A stretch of 5,726 bases of DNA, from assembly GCA_009700485.1 (NCBI GenBank), contig WLLZ01000111.1, forward strand, positions 1 through 5,726, given 5' to 3'. Positions 1 through 5,035 of this stretch are shown in pieces. This DNA comes from Actinomycetota bacterium. Its GTDB lineage: Bacteria > Actinomycetota > Actinomycetes > S36-B12. The stretch's first letter is position 1. Each line of letters opens with the position of its first letter. The position numbers and the translations under genes were made by a program. The notes under the pieces were generated by a model. The model had not been told where the DNA came from. It did not search any database and saw only the letters and a list, made by a program, of their open reading frames with translations.

Positions 1-309
1 GCGCCGGGCTGGCGCGCAACATTGGTTGGCGAAGATGGGTCGCCGCAGCAAGTGCTCGAGTCGCAGGTCCCAACTGGCCAACTTGGCTGGTCACAGGGAT
101 TTATCGCGCCCGCAGGTAGCGGTCAGGTCGTGATCAGTTTCGATCAAGGGCAGCGCACACTTTGGTTGTGGTTGCAGTTCGCGGTCTTATTCGTGTTGGT
201 CGTTCTAGCACTACCATCGCGGCAGCGCCGCGACCCCGACCCGGATGACCCAGATGACCCAGATGCGAAAGTTGATAGTGCATCTCAATCAAATGTGATT
301 ATCCGATGA
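1..309 (+). CDS. C-terminal end of a membrane protein, probably a large actinobacterial glycosyltransferase (5' truncated)
   Basis: The reading frame is open from the first base, so this is the 3' end of a longer gene; the internal TTG at 22 is not a convincing start. The visible 102 residues contain a soluble stretch with a GWRA motif (residues 3-6), then GWSQGF (29-34) and a beta-rich segment. One hydrophobic helix follows at about 53-72, then a charged tail. This order (extracytoplasmic beta domain ending in W-Q-x-F and G-x-V-x-I, one final helix, then LPSRQRR) resembles the C-termini of large membrane glycosyltransferases that I recall next to DUF5719 genes in actinobacteria. The catalytic part is outside the window, so the enzyme class is inferred. 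The tail at about 79-88 is a run of Asp and Pro. The stop overlaps the next start as ATGA, implying co-translation. Alternative: another polytopic envelope protein. Confidence 0.6.
   Translation, partial: APGWRATLVGEDGSPQQVLESQVPTGQLGWSQGFIAPAGSGQVVISFDQGQRTLWLWLQFAVLFVLVVLALPSRQRRDPDPDDPDDPDAKVDSASQSNVIIR
244..265 (+). repeat. Short 9-base tandem repeat encoding an Asp-Asp-Pro tail
   Basis: The unit GATGACCCA occurs twice in tandem, followed by a partial third copy (GATG). It preserves the reading frame and encodes the DDP repeats in the cytoplasmic-looking C-terminal tail of the truncated membrane protein. In-frame 9-base units can expand or contract by slippage without breaking the gene. 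No function is known to me. Confidence 0.7.
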
Positions 310-1793
310 ACAAGTTGCGCTCAGCGCGCGCTATAATTATTGCGATCGCAATCACCGCTTTAGTTGTTGCCGGCGGCTGGTTTATTCAACTGCGCACGCC
401 CGTTGCTGAGCCGCCTCCACTTGCGATCGAACCAATCGGCTCATCGGTACTAATCTGCCCGGAGCCTGGTGCAAATGCTGAACTCGGTGTTCGGGTTTCG
501 GCGGCTGTGGTGCCCGGCCAGCCCGGCCAAGATGCCGGCTCCGGCAGCGCTCGGCTTGAGACCTTGCCCGGTAAAACTTCGGCCGAGGCGGCGATCGTTG
601 GCCCGGGCGGGCAGGTCGAGATCGATGCCTTCGGCGAGAAATTACCGCCGATTAGAGCGATAGCGGTGGGCTCGTACGCACCCGGTTTCATTGCCGATCA
701 GTGGGGGCGTGATCCGCGCGGCACCGGCCGCGGGTTGGCTAGCACGGCATGTGCGCCGGCTGCGTCCGAATTCTGGTTCGTGGGTGGTGGCTCGGTAGTT
801 GGGCGACAAACCCGCGTGGTGCTCGTCAATCCGGATGAAAATGCTGCCGTTGTCGATGTTTTGATTTATGGCACGGGTGGTTTACTGGCTGCACCGGGTG
901 GTCGCGGGCTGGTAGTTCCACCTGGTTCACGCTTGGCGGTGCGCCTCGATGCACTTACTCCAGGCGAGAAGAGCACGGCATTTCATGTGATCGCGCGTAC
1001 CGGGCGCATTGGTGCTGCGATTGACGACCAGCAAATGTCAGGATTGCAATCTGTTGGCGCTGACTGGATTTCTCCCGCGGCGGTCCCAGCCACCACGGTA
1101 TATGTGCCAGGAGTGCTCCCGGGTCAGGGTGCTCGGGTGCTTTCGGTGGTGGCTCCTGGTGAGGACGATGCCATTGTCAACATTCGCGTCATCTCGTCAA
1201 TCGGCACTTTCGCACCGGCCGAGCGTGACCGCGTCCAAGTGCCGGCCGGCACGGTTATCAGCGTTGATATGTCAACGGTGACAGGTGGTCAACCCGTGAC
1301 TTTGGAGCTGACTTCAGATCAACCGATAGTTGCGGGTATGCGGCAATTCTTTAGTGGCAAGCAAAAGCAGGAGGATACGTCATTCACGTCAGGGGCGCAG
1401 CCATTTGACGGCCCGGCTGCGGTCAGCGGGCTTCCGGTTAGAGCTGCTACAGATGTGCGCTTGGCGATCACCGCACCCCTTGAGGCGGTGAGTGTAGATG
1501 TGGTTTTGTTGCCGTATAGCGGCCGGCGGGAGGTGTCCGTGGCGACGGCGCCACAGCGCATCAACGTGCCCGCCGGCCAAGTTAAGTTCATTCCGCTTCG
1601 CCCACCTGCGGGCATTGATTGGTTCACCGCCGTGGTGACGCCTACGGGTGATTCAGGCCCAATTTTGCTCGCCCACCGAGTGCGCGAGCGCTCCCGATAT
1701 GGCGACTTGATCACCGGGTATCCGTGGGCCCCGCTACGCACCGAAGTCACCGTTCCGGCCGCCGCACAGGATTCCGGCGTCACGTTGCGCTGA
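306..1793 (+). CDS. DUF5719 family membrane-anchored extracytoplasmic protein
   Basis: A 495-residue protein of unknown function. Residues about 8-27 form an uncleaved-looking hydrophobic anchor after a short basic N-terminus (Lys3, Arg5, Arg8), so the rest should lie outside the membrane. The body is rich in Gly, Val, Ala and Pro and in short beta-like segments. Features I associate with DUF5719 are the VLICPEP segment at 48-54, FWFVGGGS at 156-163, LVNPDENAAVVDV at 173-185, VPPGS at 204-208, ADW at 252-254 and YVPGVLPGQGAR at 266-277. There are only two cysteines, C51 and C149, which suggests one disulphide in the exported domain. No catalytic motif is visible. The ATG overlaps the upstream stop (ATGA) and has no clear Shine-Dalgarno, which points to translational coupling with the glycosyltransferase. 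A structural or accessory role in cell-envelope glycan assembly is inferred from context only. Confidence 0.8.
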   Translation: MNKLRSARAIIIAIAITALVVAGGWFIQLRTPVAEPPPLAIEPIGSSVLICPEPGANAELGVRVSAAVVPGQPGQDAGSGSARLETLPGKTSAEAAIVGPGGQVEIDAFGEKLPPIRAIAVGSYAPGFIADQWGRDPRGTGRGLASTACAPAASEFWFVGGGSVVGRQTRVVLVNPDENAAVVDVLIYGTGGLLAAPGGRGLVVPPGSRLAVRLDALTPGEKSTAFHVIARTGRIGAAIDDQQMSGLQSVGADWISPAAVPATTVYVPGVLPGQGARVLSVVAPGEDDAIVNIRVISSIGTFAPAERDRVQVPAGTVISVDMSTVTGGQPVTLELTSDQPIVAGMRQFFSGKQKQEDTSFTSGAQPFDGPAAVSGLPVRAATDVRLAITAPLEAVSVDVVLLPYSGRREVSVATAPQRINVPAGQVKFIPLRPPAGIDWFTAVVTPTGDSGPILLAHRVRERSRYGDLITGYPWAPLRTEVTVPAAAQDSGVTLR

Positions 1794-1820
1794 TGGCTGG
1801 CTGGTTTGCTCACGGTTAGT

Positions 1821-1832
1821 GCGGCGCGCCGC
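1821..1832. repeat. Perfect 12-base GC palindrome (GCGGCGCGCCGC)
   Basis: The sequence equals its own reverse complement over all 12 bases and sits about 25 bases upstream of the putative -10 hexamer of the DUF3499 gene. With no loop it is not a good RNA hairpin, so a site for a dimeric DNA-binding protein is possible. In GC-rich DNA such a palindrome can arise by chance. Confidence 0.4.
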
Positions 1833-1856
1833 GCGAAAACGGGGTGCCGGTCGGGC

Positions 1857-1862
1857 TACGTT
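1857..1862 (+). promoter_or_regulatory. Candidate -10 element for a leaderless DUF3499 transcript
   Basis: TACGTT fits the minimal TAnnnT pattern of actinobacterial -10 elements. Exactly six bases separate it from the GTG at 1869, so transcription would begin at or next to the start codon. No convincing -35 hexamer lies 16-18 bases upstream, which is common in actinobacterial promoters. No good Shine-Dalgarno precedes the GTG, consistent with a leaderless mRNA. Confidence 0.4.
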
Positions 1863-1868
1863 TCCGTC

Positions 1869-2285
1869 GTGAGTCGTCGTCGTTGTTCGAAGCCATCATG
1901 TAATGGCGCGGCGGCGTCAACCCTTACCTACGTATATGCCGACTCAACAGCGGTGCTCGGTCCGCTGGCTACTTATGCTGAGCCGCATTGCTACGACCTG
2001 TGCCAGATGCATAGTGAACGGATGACCGCACCGATCGGGTGGGAGATCGTCAGGATCACGCCTGATCCTGACGCCCTTAAGCCAACAAGTGATGACCTTG
2101 AAGCCTTGGCGGATGCCGTGCGTGAAGCTGCGCGGCCGAGGTATCAACCAGATGCGGAGCCGCCGCCACTACCTAGTGGGTCGGTCGAAGTAGCGCGCCG
2201 CGGCCACCTACGCATGTTGACGAGTGTTGACTTACCAGAGGTGCCACTGGATCAGCTTTTTGATGAGGATTTCGAACCCAGGTAG
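1869..2285 (+). CDS. DUF3499 family protein with putative zinc-binding Cys/His set
   Basis: A 138-residue protein of unknown function when read from GTG 1869. This start is chosen because family members, as I recall them, begin a few residues before a Cys-Ser-x3-Cys motif; here the protein starts MSRRRCSKPSC. A longer frame from TTG 1806 would add 21 atypical residues. Candidate metal ligands are C6 and C11 near the N-terminus and H40, C41, C45 and H48 in the segment PHCYDLCQMH, which would suit a small zinc-ribbon-like fold. The conserved-looking core includes TLTYVYADSTAVLGPLATY (18-36) and APIGWEIVR (54-62). The C-terminal third is acidic and Pro-rich, probably disordered, ending in LFDEDFEPR. 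In actinobacteria this gene commonly sits just upstream of manB, as here. Family assignment is from remembered motifs; function is unknown. Confidence 0.85.
   Translation: MSRRRCSKPSCNGAAASTLTYVYADSTAVLGPLATYAEPHCYDLCQMHSERMTAPIGWEIVRITPDPDALKPTSDDLEALADAVREAARPRYQPDAEPPPLPSGSVEVARRGHLRMLTSVDLPEVPLDQLFDEDFEPR
2048..2073 (+). repeat. Perfect 11-bp inverted repeat (hairpin) within the DUF3499 coding region
   Basis: The left arm 2048-2058 (CGTCAGGATCA) is the exact reverse complement of the right arm 2063-2073 (TGATCCTGACG), separated by the 4-base loop CGCC. It encodes residues around VRITPDPDA, at the junction between the conserved core and the variable acidic tail. No T-run follows, so it is not a typical terminator. 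It could form a stable mRNA stem-loop. Confidence 0.75.
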
Positions 2286-2314
2286 CAGCGGTGTTGGTTA
2301 AAGCCGCACTTAGA

Positions 2315-2320
2315 TAGCCT
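2315..2320 (+). promoter_or_regulatory. Candidate -10 element for a leaderless manB transcript
   Basis: TAGCCT fits TAnnnT and, as for the DUF3499 gene, exactly six bases separate it from the start codon (ATG 2327). A TTGGTT at 2294-2299 is a weak -35 candidate at a short 15-base spacing. No Shine-Dalgarno is evident before the ATG. The 41-base gap upstream leaves room for an internal promoter driving manB, Trm112, manA and the CDF gene, though read-through from upstream is equally possible. Confidence 0.35.
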
Positions 2321-2326
2321 GAGCCC

Positions 2327-3757
2327 ATGAGCAACTTGGACTCAACGACCTTTTCCGGGGCCAACCTAACTGCCGTTATCAAGGCTTATGACGTCCGAGG
2401 GATCTATCCCCAGCAACTAGACGAAAATCTCGCCCATGCTGTTGGTGCAGCTTTTGTTCGGGTAGTACGGGCTGCGGTGCGCGATGGTGGGCCTGGTGTG
2501 ATTGCAATCGGCCACGATATGCGGCCATCTGGGCCAGATCTAGTTGCTGCGTTCGCGCAAGGGGTGCGCGAGCAAGGTTGTGATGTCATTGAAATTGGTT
2601 TAGCCAGCACCGATGGCCTGTACTACGCCTCTGGTGCACTTGGTATCCCCGGTGCCATGTTCACGGCCAGCCACAACCCGGCTAAGTACAACGGGATCAA
2701 ACTTTGTCGCTCCGGCGCAGCACCGGTAGGCCAAGACACCGGACTTCGAGAGATCCGCCTGCTGGTTGAAAATGGCGTTCCGGCCTTTGATGGTCCATTG
2801 GGGGAGTTGCGCCATCAGGATTTATTGGCCGACTACGCACTATTCCTTCGCAATCTTGTTGACGTGTCGGGCGTGCGCCCACTGCACGTTGTAGTTGATG
2901 CCGGTAACGGTATGGGCGGCTACACCGCGCCGGCGGTTCTTGGGGAGGCCGCGGGGTTACCACGCCTGCCACTGACCATCGATGAGATGTTCTTTGAACT
3001 TGACGGCTCGTTCCCAAATCACGAAGCCAATCCGATTGATCCGGCGAACTTGGTTGACCTGCAAAAGCGGGTTCGTGAGGTTGGAGCCGATCTTGGTTTG
3101 GCTTTTGATGGTGATGCTGACCGGTGTTTTGTAATTGACGAGCGGGGTGAAATTGTCAGTCCGTCAACTTTGACCGCGCTGATAGCGGCACGTGAACTAG
3201 CTAAGCATCCAGGCTCGATAATTATCCACAACTTGATCACCTCGAAGGCGGTGCCTGAAGTCATTGTGGAATGTGGTGGTACGCCGGTGCGCACCCGTGT
3301 TGGACACTCCTTCATCAAGGCGAAAATGGCCGAGACCAATGCGGTTTTTGGTGGTGAGCATTCGGGCCACTTCTACTTCCGAGATTTCTGGCGTGCCGAT
3401 TCGGGAATGTTGGCGGCTCTGTATGCAATTGCGGCGCTTGGCGAGACTCCCGAAGGAACCACGATGTCGAGTCTGCTCAAGTCATATGACAGATATTCAA
3501 ATAGTGGCGAGATCAACACTGAGGTAGTCGACCAAGAGGCGGCCACTTTGGCAATTCGCAATGCTTATGGCACCGGTGCTGGAATGGAAATCGATGATCT
3601 TGATGGTTTAACCATCACGGCGCCCACGTGGTGGTTTAACGTACGTCCGAGTAATACTGAACCATTACTTCGGCTAAATGTTGAGGCAGACGAAGTGGCT
3701 GTCATGGAGCAAATACGCGATGAGGTGCTCGCAATAATGCGAGGGGGAGTGTCATGA
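2327..3757 (+). CDS. manB: Phosphomannomutase / phosphoglucomutase (alpha-D-phosphohexomutase family)
   Basis: Cytosolic enzyme that interconverts mannose-6-phosphate and mannose-1-phosphate, the step before GDP-mannose synthesis. Many homologues also act on glucose phosphates. All four family signatures are present in order: the phosphoserine loop TASHNP with catalytic S115 (113-118), the magnesium loop DGDADR (261-266; D261, D263, D265), the sugar-specificity loop GGEHSGH (342-348) and the phosphate-binding loop RPSNTEP (440-446). An N-terminal KAYDVRGIYP (19-28) is also typical. The length of 476 residues is slightly above the usual 450-465, mostly through a short N-terminal extension. The GEHSG loop fits the PMM/PGM subgroup rather than GlmM. 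Pairing with manA two genes downstream supports a mannose role. The stop overlaps the Trm112-like gene by ATGA. Nothing appears broken. Confidence 0.95.
   Translation: MSNLDSTTFSGANLTAVIKAYDVRGIYPQQLDENLAHAVGAAFVRVVRAAVRDGGPGVIAIGHDMRPSGPDLVAAFAQGVREQGCDVIEIGLASTDGLYYASGALGIPGAMFTASHNPAKYNGIKLCRSGAAPVGQDTGLREIRLLVENGVPAFDGPLGELRHQDLLADYALFLRNLVDVSGVRPLHVVVDAGNGMGGYTAPAVLGEAAGLPRLPLTIDEMFFELDGSFPNHEANPIDPANLVDLQKRVREVGADLGLAFDGDADRCFVIDERGEIVSPSTLTALIAARELAKHPGSIIIHNLITSKAVPEVIVECGGTPVRTRVGHSFIKAKMAETNAVFGGEHSGHFYFRDFWRADSGMLAALYAIAALGETPEGTTMSSLLKSYDRYSNSGEINTEVVDQEAATLAIRNAYGTGAGMEIDDLDGLTITAPTWWFNVRPSNTEPLLRLNVEADEVAVMEQIRDEVLAIMRGGVS
3743..3749 (+). promoter_or_regulatory. Ribosome binding site of the Trm112-like gene, inside the manB 3' end
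   Basis: GGGGGAG lies four bases before the ATG at 3754. It supports that start and, with the ATGA overlap, suggests the small gene is translated in step with manB. Confidence 0.6.
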
Positions 3758-3939
3758 GTGTCGGGCCGCTGGGTTTAAGTACAGCTTTGTGGAAGGTGTT
3801 GGCATGCCCATGTCCGCAACATGCACCTGTCGCCGCCGATGAACTTACCGGTCAAATCGCCTGCACCAAGTGTGATGCGCGTTTTGAAGTATTGGACGGT
3901 ATCCCGATCATGTTGCTAGATTCAGTGGATCAGGGCTGA
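3754..3939 (+). CDS. Trm112-like (YcaR/UPF0434 type) small zinc protein
   Basis: A 61-residue protein. It has the family pattern LWKVLACPCP (12-21), then IACTKCDARFEVLDGIPIML (35-54). Four cysteines, C18, C20, C37 and C40, form the expected zinc-ribbon set. The first pair is spaced CxC rather than the more usual CxxC, and Q22-H23 follows it. The DGIP motif near the C-terminus is a hallmark of the family. Eukaryotic and archaeal Trm112 proteins activate several methyltransferases that act on tRNA, rRNA and proteins; the role of bacterial short forms is less clear. It overlaps manB by four bases and lies two bases before manA, so it is almost certainly co-expressed with mannose metabolism genes. 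A direct function in that pathway is not shown by the sequence. Confidence 0.88.
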   Translation: MSVGPLGLSTALWKVLACPCPQHAPVAADELTGQIACTKCDARFEVLDGIPIMLLDSVDQG

Positions 3940-3941
3940 GC

Positions 3942-5024
3942 ATGCTGGTTGTCCGCGGTGCGATTAAGGATTATGACTGGGGTATCACCGATGGCCTAGC
4001 CCAGTGGGCCGGTGAGCACACCGGAGGCCCGCAGGCTGAATTGTGGTTCGGTGTCCACCCCGGCGGCCCGTCGCCGCTTGTTGATGCTGACGGCGATGAA
4101 ACCGGCGAAGTCCTCGCGGATAAATTTGATATTGCGGCGATCCCGCTCTTGGTAAAGATCCTCGCGGCAGCGCGACCGCTAAGTGTGCAAGTGCATCCCC
4201 AATTGGCCGTCGCTGCGGCTGGCTGGCAAGCCCAGCAGGTACCTGGTGCACCTCGGGTACTAAGTGATCCATTTGAAAAGACTGAGATGCTGATTGCCTT
4301 AAAGCCCTTCGAGGCATTTGCCGGTTGGCGTGATCGTGTGCAGGTGGTTGCTGTACTCAAAGAGCTGACCGGAGCCCAAGAGGCGATAGCGCGACTCGAG
4401 GCCGATGACCTAGCCGGAGCTATTAGTGCCCTCCTGGCAATTGGAACAAATGAGCGAATTTCAGCACTCGAGGCTGCAACCAGGGCGGCGGGCCTACCCG
4501 CGGCTGAAGTGGCGGCCTATTCGACGGTGGCCGAGAATTATCCCAATGATCCGGGGGCGCTGGTGATCGTGCTGCTTGACTATTTGATCCTTGCCGCCGG
4601 TGAAGCCGTGTATGTGCCAGCCGGGGTGCCGCATAGTTACATCCGCGGCATCGGACTTGAGGTGATGACTTCTAGTGACAATGTGATTCGACTTGGGTTG
4701 ACCAGCAAGCCGGTGTTTGTGGACCGCGCGGTTGCTGCACTTTGCCCAGATCTTGACCCGCAAGTAGTCCGATCGGTGTACGGAGACATTCTGTGGCCGG
4801 TGAACTCGCCTTTCGTGGTGCGCATGCTCACCGAAGGATCCGAGCGCATCCCGATGGGCGCGTATCGCATCCTGCTGCTAATTGAGGGCACCGCTCGGGT
4901 GGTTTCAGATGCGGCGGAGATCACGTTGCGTCCGGGCACCGCTGCCGTGATGGCGGCTGATGATCCAGAGGCCCGCGTTGAGGCTGACGGTTTAGTCGCC
5001 ATAGTTCAATCCACCGAGCGGTAG
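3942..5024 (+). CDS. manA: Mannose-6-phosphate isomerase, class I (zinc-dependent)
   Basis: Cytosolic enzyme that interconverts fructose-6-phosphate and mannose-6-phosphate, supplying ManB. Type I signatures are visible: AELWFGVHPGGPS (32-44), the metal segment SVQVHPQ (81-87), KTEMLIAL (113-120), VYVPAGVPHSYIRG (223-236) and SSDNVIRLGLTSK (244-256). By comparison with the characterised fungal enzyme, the zinc ligands should be Q83, H85, E115 and H231, with R250 as the active-site arginine. All are present. An Ala/Glu-rich helical insertion (about 140-195) separates the two cupin halves, and the C-terminal cupin-like part (about 290-360) completes the fold. At 360 residues it is shorter than many actinobacterial forms (about 390-410). 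The ATG lies two bases after the Trm112-like stop with a modest AGGG at 3932-3935. No SIS-domain gene lies between manB and manA here. Confidence 0.94.
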   Translation: MLVVRGAIKDYDWGITDGLAQWAGEHTGGPQAELWFGVHPGGPSPLVDADGDETGEVLADKFDIAAIPLLVKILAAARPLSVQVHPQLAVAAAGWQAQQVPGAPRVLSDPFEKTEMLIALKPFEAFAGWRDRVQVVAVLKELTGAQEAIARLEADDLAGAISALLAIGTNERISALEAATRAAGLPAAEVAAYSTVAENYPNDPGALVIVLLDYLILAAGEAVYVPAGVPHSYIRGIGLEVMTSSDNVIRLGLTSKPVFVDRAVAALCPDLDPQVVRSVYGDILWPVNSPFVVRMLTEGSERIPMGAYRILLLIEGTARVVSDAAEITLRPGTAAVMAADDPEARVEADGLVAIVQSTER

Positions 5025-5030
5025 GGGAAG
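5023..5030 (+). promoter_or_regulatory. Strong Shine-Dalgarno of the CDF transporter gene
   Basis: AGGGGAAG overlaps the manA stop codon and lies five bases before the ATG at 5036. This fixes the transporter's start and gives it independent translation initiation within the operon. Confidence 0.65.
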
Positions 5031-5035
5031 AGTCG

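Larger units (their letters stand above)
1794..1868. other. 75-base intergenic region between DUF5719 and DUF3499 genes
   Basis: This stretch holds a perfect 12-base palindrome (1821-1832) and a -10-like hexamer (1857-1862). There is no hairpin followed by a T-run, so no intrinsic terminator is supported. A DUF3499 reading frame extended upstream through part of this region (from TTG at 1806) is technically open, but its residues do not resemble the family's N-terminus. Confidence 0.6.

Noticed and set aside
22..24. TTG at 22 as the start of a 95-residue gene
   Set aside because: The frame is open to position 1 and the GWRA motif lies upstream of the TTG, so the gene begins outside the window.
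1319..1813. Long open frame on the minus strand (164 codons) opposite the DUF5719 gene
   Set aside because: It lies wholly antisense to a well-supported gene. Its translation is rich in Ser, Arg, Thr and Pro with no recognisable domain, as expected of a shadow frame in GC-rich DNA.
1806..1868. Upstream extension of the DUF3499 gene from TTG 1806
   Set aside because: The extra 21 residues do not resemble the family N-terminus, and GTG 1869 places the CSxxxC motif at the expected distance from the start.
2048..2073. Hairpin as an intrinsic terminator
   Set aside because: No T-run follows the stem, and it is inside a conserved coding gene more than 200 bases before its stop codon.
4637..5002. 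Minus-strand open frame (121 codons) opposite manA
   Set aside because: Antisense to the conserved second half of ManA, with low-complexity Ser/Thr/Arg composition and no motif.
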